From assembly GCF_008254045.1 (NCBI RefSeq), contig NZ_CP042425.1, forward strand, positions 6,200,001 to 6,264,000: a DNA stretch of 64,000 nt, in the 5' to 3' direction. Position numbers and translations under genes: made by a program. Numbering within the stretch: position 1 is the first letter of the stretch; every line of letters starts with the position of its first letter. Positions 34,652 through 43,471 of the stretch are shown one piece after another. Below the pieces are notes generated by a model. That model was not told the origin of the DNA. It saw only the letters and a program-made list of their open reading frames with translations, and did not search any database. Origin of the DNA: Limnoglobus roseus (GTDB lineage: Bacteria > Planctomycetota > Planctomycetia > Gemmatales > Gemmataceae).

Positions 34652-37183
34652 ATGCCGATGACGCAAGATTGCGAGGTCTTGCTCGACGCCGTCGTCGAGT
34701 CGGGGTTACTGCCGGAATCGGCGGTCGGGCCGTACCGTGAGTGGGACGGCGATGCGGGGTCGCTGGCGAAACAACTCGTCCGCGACCGCTGCCTGACGCC
34801 GTTCCAGGCCCGCGTCCTGCTCGGCGGGGCGAACGCCCCACAACTCGCGTCGTTCTTCCTCACCGAACGGTACAAGATTCTCGAACACCTCGGTGCCGGC
34901 GGCATGGGCGAAGTGTACCTCGCCGAGCACCTCCTCCTCCGCCGCGTTGTCGCGTTAAAGATGATCGTCCGCGGCCCCCGCGGGTCGTCGGGCCGTGGCG
35001 GGGCGGTCGAGCGGTTCTTCCGCGAGGCTCGCGTCGTGGCAGCTCTCGACCACCCGAACGTGGTCCGGGTGTTCGACATGGACCGCACCCCGGCCGGCCC
35101 GTTCCTGGTGATGGAGTACGTGGACGGTGCGGATCTGCACGGCCTCGTCCGCCGCCACGGCCGGTTCAGCGTCCCGCGGGCCGTCGATGCCGTCATGCAG
35201 GCGGCGAAGGGGTTGGGCCACGCCCACACCCGCGGGCTTGTTCACCGCGATGTGAAGCCGGCGAACTTGCTGCTCGACCGCCACGGCACGGTCAAGGTGG
35301 TGGACCTCGGACTCGCGAGTTTCCGCAACGTCCACGAGAACGAGGGGCTGACGGCCGAATTCAACCAGGACCACCTCATCGGTACGGCCGACTACGTCTC
35401 GCCCGAACAGGCGCTCGACGGCAGTTCGGCTGACGCACGGTCGGACACCTACTCGCTCGGCGCGACGCTCTACTTCCTGCTCACCGGCCGGCCGCCGTTC
35501 AGCGAGGGAACGCTCTCGCAGAAACTCTTGGCCCACCAGTTGAAGTCGCCGCAGCCGATCGCCGATCTCCGGCCGGACGTGCCCGCAGAACTGGTCGAGG
35601 TCATCGACGTGATGATGGCAAAGCGGCCCCCCGCCCGCCCGGCGAACATGGCCGAAGTGGTCGAATTGCTGAGGCCGTTCGCGGAAGAAATGCTCCCCCT
35701 CCCGGAGTCGCACGAGATGCCCAAGCACGCGCCGTCGGCGTACCGCTTGGGCCTCGTCAGCGCGCCGCCGGCCGCCACGACCCCGGCACTGGCCGCCTCC
35801 TCGGCAATCACGAAGCGCGAAACAAAGGTCGCACCGCCGGCCCGGTCCACGATCGTGAAGGCGTCGCCGAAGTCCGTGGTTCGCGGCCCCCGCAGTGGTG
35901 GCCCTCGGAGCGGCGGCCCCCTGTCGCGGCCACCGCGGTCGAGCCCGAAGATTCTTAGCCCGGACGGCTTCGCTCCGATCGAATTGGTGAAAGAAGTTCC
36001 GCCACCGCCGCCCCCCTCACCTCCGTCCGCGGTCGTCGCAGAACCGAAGGTCACGCGGCGGGCCACACTTCTCATGGGCTTCGCCGGCGGGTTGGCCTGC
36101 GTCGGCGGTTCGATGTGGTACGTGTTCAGCCCCGACAGCGGGCCGCGCCGCCCGAACATTTCCGCTGGGACGCAACCGGCCGTGCCACCACCGCCCCCGT
36201 TGTCGCCACCGCCACCGTCGGCTCTCACCTTGTTGGGCAGCGGCTCGACGTTCATCAAGCCAGCGATGGACCACTGGACGGAAGAGTACCAGAAGCAGTT
36301 CGGGACGAAGGTCGATTACAAAAGTATCGGCTCGGGCAAGGGCATCGACAACATGCTCGAGCGCGTCTCGCACTTCGGCGGGACCGACGTGCCGCTGACC
36401 GACGCGCAGTTGAAGAAAGCCAAAGACCTGAGCGGTGAGGTTGTCCATGTCCCGCTCGCCCTCGGTGCCGTTGCGGTGACGTACAACTTGCCCGACGTGA
36501 AGGATTCGATCCGGTTAACTGGGCCGGTCCTCGCGGACATCTTCCTCGGCAAGATTACGAAGTGGAACGACGACGCCCTGAGCTTCTGCAACCCGAAACT
36601 GAAGCTGCCGGACGCGGCGATCACCGTCGTTCATCGCAGCGACTCGAGCGGCACGACCGGCATCTGGACTGACTACCTGAGTAAGGTCAGCGGCGAGTGG
36701 GAGACGAGGGTCGGCCACGGCACCACGGTCAAGTGGCCCGTCGGCTCGGAGGCGGAGAAGAGTTCGGGCGTGGCCGGTCTCGTTACGAAGACCGTCGGCG
36801 CGATCGGGTACGTCGAGCTGTCCTACGCCCTCGAACGAAACCTGAAGGTCGGTCTGGTGAAGAACAAGAGCGACAAGTACGTGCTGCCGACTCTGGACGG
36901 CGTGACGGCCGCAGCCGGGGCGGAGTTACAGTCGCTGCCTCCGGACCTACGGTTCTCGCTGGTCGACGCGGCCGGCGAGAACTCTTACGCCGTCGCCGGC
37001 TGCGCGTGGGCGGTGGTCTACACGACGCAACCGCCGGTGGTGCAGGCCGAATTGGTGAAGTTCCTGCGATGGATCGTTAACGATGGCCAGGCTGGCCTGC
37101 CGACGCTCCGCTACGCCCCATTGCCGTCGGCGATGGTGGCGAAGGTGAACCAAAATCTCGCGGCCATCCGATCGGAACGGTAA
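34652..37183 (+). CDS. Receptor-type Ser/Thr kinase with C-terminal PstS-like domain (second copy)
   Basis: 843 residues and the same architecture as the gene ending at 28939. The N-terminal lead has L-T-P-F-Q-A-R-V-L-L. Kinase ~74-345: G-A-G-G-M-G-E-V-Y, V-A-L-K-M-I, H-R-D-V-K-P-A-N, D-L-G-L-A, Y-V-S-P-E-Q (Ser for Ala in APE). A long basic, Pro/Ser/Arg-rich linker follows (R-G-P-R-S-G-G-P-R-S-G-G), one membrane helix near residues 470-488 (A-T-L-L-M-G-F-A-G-G-L), a Pro-rich periplasmic stalk, then the PstS-like domain (~525-843): L-G-S-G-S-T-F-I-K-P-A, I-G-S-G-K-G-I-D-N-M, I-F-L-G-K-I-T-K-W-N-D and R-S-D-S-S-G-T-T-G-I-W. Follows gspF by 96 bp. Convergent with the TMTC-like gene. Confidence 0.92.
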   Translation: MPMTQDCEVLLDAVVESGLLPESAVGPYREWDGDAGSLAKQLVRDRCLTPFQARVLLGGANAPQLASFFLTERYKILEHLGAGGMGEVYLAEHLLLRRVVALKMIVRGPRGSSGRGGAVERFFREARVVAALDHPNVVRVFDMDRTPAGPFLVMEYVDGADLHGLVRRHGRFSVPRAVDAVMQAAKGLGHAHTRGLVHRDVKPANLLLDRHGTVKVVDLGLASFRNVHENEGLTAEFNQDHLIGTADYVSPEQALDGSSADARSDTYSLGATLYFLLTGRPPFSEGTLSQKLLAHQLKSPQPIADLRPDVPAELVEVIDVMMAKRPPARPANMAEVVELLRPFAEEMLPLPESHEMPKHAPSAYRLGLVSAPPAATTPALAASSAITKRETKVAPPARSTIVKASPKSVVRGPRSGGPRSGGPLSRPPRSSPKILSPDGFAPIELVKEVPPPPPPSPPSAVVAEPKVTRRATLLMGFAGGLACVGGSMWYVFSPDSGPRRPNISAGTQPAVPPPPPLSPPPPSALTLLGSGSTFIKPAMDHWTEEYQKQFGTKVDYKSIGSGKGIDNMLERVSHFGGTDVPLTDAQLKKAKDLSGEVVHVPLALGAVAVTYNLPDVKDSIRLTGPVLADIFLGKITKWNDDALSFCNPKLKLPDAAITVVHRSDSSGTTGIWTDYLSKVSGEWETRVGHGTTVKWPVGSEAEKSSGVAGLVTKTVGAIGYVELSYALERNLKVGLVKNKSDKYVLPTLDGVTAAAGAELQSLPPDLRFSLVDAAGENSYAVAGCAWAVVYTTQPPVVQAELVKFLRWIVNDGQAGLPTLRYAPLPSAMVAKVNQNLAAIRSER

Positions 37184-37188
37184 TCTTC

Positions 37189-39519
37189 TCAGCCCGCGGC
37201 GGGTTGCACGAATACCTGATTCTGGCGGAACAGTTCGAGCATCTTCCGCACGACCTTCGCCTGGGCCGCCGAACTGAGTCGCTCTGCTTTCTCGGCGGCA
37301 ACGGCGGCGTCGCTAAACCGGCCGACCGCCGCATACGCTGCGGCCTGGGCAGCGAGTGGATCGGCCAACTTCTCGCCCGTCGCCCCGACGGCGATTTCTG
37401 CCAGCCGCACGGCCTCCAGTGGGTCACGGACTTCGCCCCGCGGGTTCGTGGCGAGTTCCCATGCGGTCGCGGCCAAGGTCAGCGGCAGCGTGGCGTGAAC
37501 CTCCGTCGCCCGGCGGAACATCTCTTTCGCCTCGGCATCGGCCCCCGAACGCTTCAGAGCGTGGGCAAGGCCGTACAGCACGCGCGGGTAAACTGGCTTG
37601 CACCCGGCCCCGCGGCGGAACACCACCACCGCCTCCCCCGGCCGCCCGGTTCGCACGAGCGCGGCCCCCCAGTTGTCGTACACCATTCCCGCGTTCGGGT
37701 CGGCCTGCGACGCCTGCTCGAATTGCGCAATCGCGTCGTCGGTCTGTCCGAGACGGCACAACACCATCCCCAGGTTGTTGTGAGTGAGGCTCGACTTCGG
37801 ATCGACCCGCACAGCCGTCCGCAGCATCTGGGCGGCTTCCGCCCACCGGCCGAGGGCCGCGAGTGGGCGGGTGGCGTTGATGTAGATTTCTACCCCGGCC
37901 GGATTGAGTTCCGCAGCCCGGCGGTACATCCGAATCGCCTCCTCCGGGTCGCCTCGTTTGGCCAGGACGCCCGCGAGATTGAAGTAGAGTTTGTGGCTCG
38001 GCAACTCGCCGACGAACAGTTCGCGGTCCCCCTCCTGAAGCTCTTCTGTGATCGCCTTCCGCAAGAACGGCACGGCGTCGCCGGGGCGATCCGCTTCCAG
38101 TAACAACTGCCCGAGCATCGCCGACGTGTACGGCGACGGCTTCAGGCGGGCCGATTCCGAGAAGTGGTGGATCGCCTCCTCGCGGCGACCGTGCGCGGCG
38201 AGGAGGATCGCGAGGTTGTGGTGCGCCCGGCGGTTGTTGGGCCGGCTCTCGACCGTCGCCCGCCAGATCGACTCGGTGGTCCGGTATGCCGTGTTCCGAC
38301 TCGCTGTCAGCAGGGCGAAGCTCACCGCGAGCACGACGACCGCCCAGAGGAACGGTCTCGGCTCGGCCGACCCACTGAGCCGTCGCGTCGCGGACAGCAG
38401 GCCGACGACGAACAGTGTGACGACTGCCGCTAGCGGCGTGTAGGTGCGGTGTTCGAAGGCGACATCGTTGATCGGCATAACGCTGGAAGTGGGCGCCAGC
38501 GCGAGAAAGAACCACGCCAAAAGGAAGCCGACGGCTGGTCGCCGCACCAGCAGCACGCCCGTGGCGATCAGCAGCGTGACCGTCACGACGAGACCCGCCG
38601 CCACGGCGGCGGGACCGGTCGCCACGGGCCAATCGTCGTAGTCGATGCACAACGGGTCGGGCCACACGGCCAGTCGGAGGTAGTACGGCACTACTTCCGA
38701 CTGTGTGAGAGCGTACCGCCACCAGTTCACTTTCCCGCCTGCGAAGCCGGCCGTCACCGTCGTCGTTGCGGGCGACGGCGTATCGGCGATCGCGGCGTGG
38801 CCGCCGACGGCGAACAGAGCCGATCGAGCCAACACGGCCCAAGTGGCGAAGAGCGCGAGGTGAACCGGCCACCGCGTGCGGAGTTGACGAACGCCGCCCG
38901 CGAGGAAGACCGCTTCGTACAGCAGCACGAGAAGCGGGCCGATTACGGCGTCCTGCTTGCTGCCCATCGCCAGGACCGACGACAGCATGGCCAGTGCGTA
39001 CCACACCACGCGGAACCGCTCGGCCGTGGCCCCGCGCACAAAGGCGTAGAGCATCAGGAACTGGAACAGGCCGGCCAACACCTGCGCCCGCTGGATGATG
39101 TAGGTCACGGCCTGCGTGTTGAGCGGATGGACGGCCCACAGCAGAGCGACGGCGAACGCAACCCACTCGCCCTGCCGCCCGGCCCACCCCGCGACCCGCG
39201 GCAACTCCAGCGTGCGGCGAACCAGCGCGAACAGCACGGCCGCGGCCACGGCGTGCGCCGCCACGTTGAAGGCGTGATACCCCCACGTCTCTGCCCCGCC
39301 GAGTGAGTAGTTCACCGCCAGCGACAGTTCCGTGACCGGCCGAAGGTTTCGGGGCAACTCGTGAACAGTGGCCCCCAGGTCGCGGATGCCGACGTTGTTC
39401 TGAATCGCAGCGAGGTCGTCGAAGATGAACTCGCCCGTCATGCCAATCGAGTACGCGGTCCCGACGGCCATTGCCAGTAGGAGTGGCGCGACCCAGGCAG
39501 GCGTGGGAGAGGGCGTCAT
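37189..39519 (-). CDS. TMTC-like membrane glycosyltransferase with TPR repeats
   Basis: 776 residues. The N-terminal half has about ten hydrophobic segments and the GT-C-type acidic loop F-I-F-D-D-L-A-A-I-Q-N-N after the first helix, as in TMTC O-mannosyltransferase-like proteins. The C-terminal ~350 residues are TPRs: A-H-H-N-L-A-I-L-L-A-A-H-G-R, E-E-A-I-R-M-Y-R-R-A-A-E-L-N-P, D-D-A-I-A-Q-F-E-Q-A. It likely moves a sugar from a lipid carrier to protein or glycan outside the membrane. Its ATG overlaps the DUF2304 stop (4 bp), and a GT2 enzyme that could make the lipid-linked sugar is two genes upstream. Confidence 0.85.
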   Translation of the reverse strand: MTPSPTPAWVAPLLLAMAVGTAYSIGMTGEFIFDDLAAIQNNVGIRDLGATVHELPRNLRPVTELSLAVNYSLGGAETWGYHAFNVAAHAVAAAVLFALVRRTLELPRVAGWAGRQGEWVAFAVALLWAVHPLNTQAVTYIIQRAQVLAGLFQFLMLYAFVRGATAERFRVVWYALAMLSSVLAMGSKQDAVIGPLLVLLYEAVFLAGGVRQLRTRWPVHLALFATWAVLARSALFAVGGHAAIADTPSPATTTVTAGFAGGKVNWWRYALTQSEVVPYYLRLAVWPDPLCIDYDDWPVATGPAAVAAGLVVTVTLLIATGVLLVRRPAVGFLLAWFFLALAPTSSVMPINDVAFEHRTYTPLAAVVTLFVVGLLSATRRLSGSAEPRPFLWAVVVLAVSFALLTASRNTAYRTTESIWRATVESRPNNRRAHHNLAILLAAHGRREEAIHHFSESARLKPSPYTSAMLGQLLLEADRPGDAVPFLRKAITEELQEGDRELFVGELPSHKLYFNLAGVLAKRGDPEEAIRMYRRAAELNPAGVEIYINATRPLAALGRWAEAAQMLRTAVRVDPKSSLTHNNLGMVLCRLGQTDDAIAQFEQASQADPNAGMVYDNWGAALVRTGRPGEAVVVFRRGAGCKPVYPRVLYGLAHALKRSGADAEAKEMFRRATEVHATLPLTLAATAWELATNPRGEVRDPLEAVRLAEIAVGATGEKLADPLAAQAAAYAAVGRFSDAAVAAEKAERLSSAAQAKVVRKMLELFRQNQVFVQPAAG

Positions 39520-39887
39520 TGTGCGTCGGCCTCAGCGAGTTGGCGGGCGGCTTCGAGTTCGTGGACCCGCTGTTCCAGGATCGCCAACTGCTGCAACAAC
39601 ACGACCTGCCGGCGGTTCAACTTGGCATACGCCGCCGTCACGCCGAAAGAGAAGACGTACCCGATGCCGAGCGAGACGAACAACACCGCCGACGAGTAAC
39701 TGAGGTGACTCGCCTCGGCCGCGCGAGTGACGAGTTCCGGGAAGACGCCGCAAACCAGCAAGACCGAGGCGACGACCATCCACCCCAGGGCGTGCCGCTC
39801 GGTCAGATGCCGCTGGCGAACCCAGTAAAGCGTGAGCGCGAAAGCCGCGCACCCGCCGAGGAGCATGAGTCGCTCCGCGTTCAGCAT
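39516..39887 (-). CDS. DUF2304 membrane protein
   Basis: 123 residues with three hydrophobic segments (M-L-L-G-G-C-A-A-F-A-L-T-L, W-M-V-V-A-S-V-L-L-V, V-L-F-V-S-L-G-I-G-Y-V-F) and a C-terminal coiled coil (L-A-I-L-E-Q-R-V-H-E-L-E-A). DUF2304 proteins usually follow GT2 polyprenyl-phosphate glycosyltransferases, as here: start and upstream stop overlap (TAATG). Probably a partner or anchor of that enzyme. Confidence 0.82.
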   Translation of the reverse strand: MLNAERLMLLGGCAAFALTLYWVRQRHLTERHALGWMVVASVLLVCGVFPELVTRAAEASHLSYSSAVLFVSLGIGYVFSFGVTAAYAKLNRRQVVLLQQLAILEQRVHELEAARQLAEADAQ

Positions 39888-40684
39888 TACTGCCCCTCCG
39901 CGCGGAGGCGGTCGATCAGGATAGCGAGCGACACTTTCAGCATGTAGAAGGCCGACCGCCACGATCGGATCGAACTGACGCCGGCCGCCCGCGACCGCAT
40001 CCGCACGGCCACCTCGCCGACGGCTAGCCGGTTTCGCAGGCACCAGTGCAGAGACTCCGGCTCCGGGTAATCCTCGGGGTAGCTCTCGGCGAACCGCCGC
40101 CACGCGGCCGGGCCGGCGCAGCGGAAGCCGCTCGTCGGGTCGGTCAGCCGCACTCCGGCGAGTAGCACGATTAACCGCACGAACATGCCGATGCCCATCC
40201 GCCTCAGGCGGGTCGAGCGGTCGCCGCCGGTGCGATCGAGGAACCGCGAGCCGATGCAGAGGTCCAGGTTTCGCCGCCGGCACTCTTCGACGAGGGTCGG
40301 GATGAACGCCGGGTCGTGCTGGCCGTCGCCGTCGCACTGGATGACGAACTCGTACCGTCCCGTATGTCGGGCGTACCGATAGCCGGTCTGCACGGCCACG
40401 CCGATCCCGCCGTTCGTCGGCAGGTGGAGAACGCGGGCCGGCAGTCGGCTGGCCGCCGCCGCCCGCTCGGCCTCCTCGCCGGTGCGGTCCGTCGAGCCGT
40501 CGTTGACGACCACCAATTCGTACCCGGCGGGCAGGGATTGCAGGCCCGCGACGGTGGCGGCGATGGCACCTTCCTCGTTGTAAGCCGGGATCAGCACGAG
40601 GTGCGGCCGCGCTGCCACCGTGGTCCGTGGCGGCGTCCGCGATGGGATCGGGGCGGCGAGAGTAGTGGCGGTTTCGACGGCCAT
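39887..40684 (-). CDS. GT2 glycosyltransferase, polyprenyl-phosphate sugar synthase type
   Basis: 265 residues. GT-A fold: V-L-I-P-A-Y-N-E-E-G-A-I, V-V-V-N-D-G-S-T-D-R-T, and the metal-binding I-Q-C-D-G-D-G-Q-H-D-P, then G-S-R-F-L-D-R. Resembles dolichol-phosphate mannose synthase-type enzymes that put a sugar on undecaprenyl phosphate. No membrane helix of its own; DUF2304 may supply it. First gene of the leftward GT2-DUF2304-TMTC operon; 239 bp separate it from the divergent ABC export operon. Confidence 0.9.
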   Translation of the reverse strand: MAVETATTLAAPIPSRTPPRTTVAARPHLVLIPAYNEEGAIAATVAGLQSLPAGYELVVVNDGSTDRTGEEAERAAAASRLPARVLHLPTNGGIGVAVQTGYRYARHTGRYEFVIQCDGDGQHDPAFIPTLVEECRRRNLDLCIGSRFLDRTGGDRSTRLRRMGIGMFVRLIVLLAGVRLTDPTSGFRCAGPAAWRRFAESYPEDYPEPESLHWCLRNRLAVGEVAVRMRSRAAGVSSIRSWRSAFYMLKVSLAILIDRLRAEGQ

Positions 40685-40923
40685 TCAGACTCGCACGGAG
40701 GAACATCGGGGCGGGAGATGCTCTAATTACGCCCGCGGTCGGTGGGTGGGATGAATACCGAACTCAGATCTTGAGAAGAAGCCGTTAACGATCCGCGAAG
40801 CCGCCGCGGGGCCACGGTGGTCATCAGAAATTCATCCGTTCTTCTCCGCCATCCCCGATCAGCGATTGTACTTTCAATCCTTGTCGCGAGCCGACGTGTG
40901 GCTTCCTCACCGACTGGCAGGCC

Positions 40924-41811
40924 ATGATCGCCTTGACCCTCCCCGAACCGCCGGCCCGACGCGATCCCACAGACGCCGCCGGGCCACCGGAGACGCTAAT
41001 CGAACCGCCCGGCCGGTGGCGGTGGCTGCCGCTGGCGGAACTCTGGGCGTACCGCGATCTGTGCCGAATGCTGGCGTGGCGGGACGTACAGGTACGGTAC
41101 AAGCAGACGGCACTTGGAGTGGCCTGGGCCGTTTTCCAACCGCTCGTGTTGATGGGACTATTCGCCGTGTTCTTCCGCCGAGTCGCCCACGTCGCGACCG
41201 GCGACGTGCCGTACCCGCTATACGCCTACGCCGGCCTGTTGCCGTGGTTCCTGTTCGCCGGAGCGGTGTCCGCCGCCGCCAACAGCCTCGTGGATTCCGA
41301 GCGACTCATCACCAAGGTCTACTTCCCACGGCTAGTGATCCCCATCGGGGCGGCGGCCGTGGCGGTGGTCGATTTCCTCATCGCCGCGGCCGCGCTGGTC
41401 GTGCTGATGCTCGCCTACGGCTCGCGACCCGGCTGGGGTGGGCTGTTAATCCCGTTGGCGGTCGGCATGATCTTCTTGACCGCGCTCGGCGTCGGCAGCC
41501 TGCTGGCGGCGCTGAACGTGAAATACCGCGACTTCCGCCACGCGCTGCCGTTCTTGATCCAGGCGTGGATGTTCGCCACGCCGACGGTCTACCTGAGCCT
41601 TGACGCTGGCACGGAATTGCCCGACTGGCTCTGGGCAACGGCGCACCTGAACCCGCTGACGGGGCAGATCGCGTTTGCCCGTGCGGCGATGCTCGGCGAA
41701 CCGCTGCCGTGGGCCGCGTTCGGCGTCGGATCGGCCGTGGGAGCCGTACTGCTCGCGGTCGGGGTCATCGTCTTCGCGCGAGTCGAGGACGGGTTCGCCG
41801 ACGCCATCTGA
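40924..41811 (+). CDS. ABC-2 polysaccharide export permease (Wzm type)
   Basis: 295 residues, six membrane segments. Pattern of O-antigen/teichoic-acid exporters: L-A-W-R-D-V-Q-V-R-Y-K-Q-T-A-L-G-V-A-W, K-V-Y-F-P-R-L-V-I-P, N-V-K-Y-R-D-F-R-H, L-N-P-L-T-G. Works with the ATPase 19 bp downstream to flip a lipid-linked glycan. The cytoplasmic 40-residue N-terminus is longer than usual and Pro-rich. Confidence 0.92.
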   Translation: MIALTLPEPPARRDPTDAAGPPETLIEPPGRWRWLPLAELWAYRDLCRMLAWRDVQVRYKQTALGVAWAVFQPLVLMGLFAVFFRRVAHVATGDVPYPLYAYAGLLPWFLFAGAVSAAANSLVDSERLITKVYFPRLVIPIGAAAVAVVDFLIAAAALVVLMLAYGSRPGWGGLLIPLAVGMIFLTALGVGSLLAALNVKYRDFRHALPFLIQAWMFATPTVYLSLDAGTELPDWLWATAHLNPLTGQIAFARAAMLGEPLPWAAFGVGSAVGAVLLAVGVIVFARVEDGFADAI

Positions 41812-41830
41812 CCGGGGAGTGTTGCCGCAC

Positions 41831-43048
41831 ATGGCCGCGATCGTGGTGGAGAACCTGTCGAAGCGGTACCGCATCGCTCGCACGGCGGAACGTGTGGCAT
41901 ACCGCACGCTCCGCGACGACCTGGCGGCACTGGCGACGTGGCCCGCCCGCCGGCTCCGCGGCCGGATCGACCGAGCGGAAGACTTCTGGGCGCTCCGTGA
42001 CGTGTCATTCGAGGTGCAACCGGGCGAGGTGATCGGCCTCATCGGGCGGAACGGGGCGGGCAAGAGTACGCTTTTGAAGGTCGTCAGCCGAATCACGAAA
42101 CCCACCGCCGGTCGCGTGCGGCTGCGCGGCCGGGTGGGCAGCCTGCTGGAAGTCGGGGCCGGCTTCCACCCGGAACTGACCGGCCGCGAGAACATTTACC
42201 TCAGCGGCGTCGTGCTGGGGATGCGGCGGGTCGAGATCGCCCGGAAATTCGACGAGATCGTCGCGTTCGCGGAGGTGGAGAAGTTCCTGGACGTGCCGGT
42301 GAAGCGATACTCGTCCGGCATGTTCATGCGGCTGGCGTTCGCGGTGATGGCCCACCTGGAGCCGGAAATCTTGCTCGTGGACGAGGTGCTGGCCGTCGGC
42401 GACGCGGCGTTCCAGAAGAAGTGTCTGGGGAAGGTCGGTGAGTTGATGCGGAGTGGGCGGAGCATCATCCTCGTCACTCACGCCGCGGCAACTGCCCAGA
42501 AGCTATGCACCCGCGCGATCCTTCTGGACGCCGGGCGGGTGACGAGCGTGGGGCCAGTTCGTGACGTACTGGCGGCGTATTCTGCCTCGGCGCTGCCTAC
42601 GGAACTGGGCGGGAACGAGAACATCCGCGTGCTCGCCGTTAGGGCTGAACCGGTGGCTGGCGAGTCGATTGCCGTGGACAGCGGCATTCGCTTGACGGTC
42701 GATTTCGAGTGTCGCGTGAAAGCCCGCGTGGTGGATTGCACCCTCGAGGTGTCCACCGGCGACGGGATCGTCGTCTTCCACGCCGGGACGTTTTTGACCG
42801 AATCCGAGCCTTGCGACGAGGGGTTGTACCGGGTGACGACCCACGTGCCGCCGCACACGCTCAACGCCGGCGATTACCATGTGCGGCTGATCTTCGGCCA
42901 GGCTCGCAAAATCCTGCTCTTCGGCCAAGACAGCGTCTGCCGGTTCGAGGTGGCGAACGTCCCGGTCTACGGGACGTTGACCCCGTTGCCGGGCGTCCTG
43001 CGGCCGAACTTGGCGTGGCGGGTCGAGTACCTCGGCCGCTGCGGATAG
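41831..43048 (+). CDS. ABC export ATPase with C-terminal glycan-recognition domain (Wzt type)
   Basis: 405 residues from the ATG at 41831 (M-A-A-I-V-V-E-N-L-S-K-R-Y). Walker A G-R-N-G-A-G-K-S-T, signature K-R-Y-S-S-G-M-F-M-R-L (the family's variant), Walker B I-L-L-V-D-E-V-L-A-V-G-D, and H-A-A-A-T in place of the H-loop context. Residues ~265-405 form a beta-sandwich like the Wzt C-terminal domain, which in O9a-type systems reads the chain end before export. It therefore implies a glycan finished on the cytoplasmic side. Followed 21 bp later by the sugar-modification genes. Confidence 0.93.
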   Translation: MAAIVVENLSKRYRIARTAERVAYRTLRDDLAALATWPARRLRGRIDRAEDFWALRDVSFEVQPGEVIGLIGRNGAGKSTLLKVVSRITKPTAGRVRLRGRVGSLLEVGAGFHPELTGRENIYLSGVVLGMRRVEIARKFDEIVAFAEVEKFLDVPVKRYSSGMFMRLAFAVMAHLEPEILLVDEVLAVGDAAFQKKCLGKVGELMRSGRSIILVTHAAATAQKLCTRAILLDAGRVTSVGPVRDVLAAYSASALPTELGGNENIRVLAVRAEPVAGESIAVDSGIRLTVDFECRVKARVVDCTLEVSTGDGIVVFHAGTFLTESEPCDEGLYRVTTHVPPHTLNAGDYHVRLIFGQARKILLFGQDSVCRFEVANVPVYGTLTPLPGVLRPNLAWRVEYLGRCG

Positions 43049-43069
43049 GCGAACACCACCGGGGAAGAA

Positions 43070-43471
43070 ATGGGCCCTCGCTCGTTAGAGTTGCCGCGAA
43101 TCTTGGACGCTCGTGGGAACCTGTCATTTCTGCAGGAAGGGAACCAGGTTCCGTTTGCCGTCCGACGGGTGTACTGGATTTACGACGTGCCGGGGGGCGA
43201 GGTGCGCGGGAGTCACGCATTCCGAAACACGGAAGAAATCGTCCTCGCCCTGTCCGGAAGCTTTGAAGTGGTGCTGCACGACGGTGAAGCCGAGCGAGTG
43301 TACCCACTCAAGCGATCCTACGTCGGCCTGTACGTGCCACAGATGCTTTGGCGAACGCTCCGCGACTTCTCGACGAACTCCGTTGCCTTGATCCTCGCAT
43401 CGACCCCCTACGATGAAAACGATTACGTCCGCGACTTCGACGAGTTCCACCAACTTCGGAATGGCCGGTGA
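43070..43471 (+). CDS. FdtA/QdtA-type cupin (sugar 3,4-ketoisomerase family), altered active site
   Basis: 133 residues, ATG after GGGGAAGAA. WxcM-like cupin: D-A-R-G-N-L-S-F-L-Q-E-G, V-Y-W-I-Y-D-V-P-G-G, then R-G-S-H-A-F-R-N-T-E-E. In FdtA/QdtA enzymes this segment is R-G-x-H-A-H-[RK]-x-x-x-Q. Here the second His is Phe and the Gln is Glu, so activity is doubtful. The C-terminal P-Y-D-E-N-D-Y-V-R-D-F is typical. It overlaps the next gene, a second cupin with an intact motif, by 11 bases; the two may form a mixed dimer. Confidence 0.85.
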   Translation: MGPRSLELPRILDARGNLSFLQEGNQVPFAVRRVYWIYDVPGGEVRGSHAFRNTEEIVLALSGSFEVVLHDGEAERVYPLKRSYVGLYVPQMLWRTLRDFSTNSVALILASTPYDENDYVRDFDEFHQLRNGR

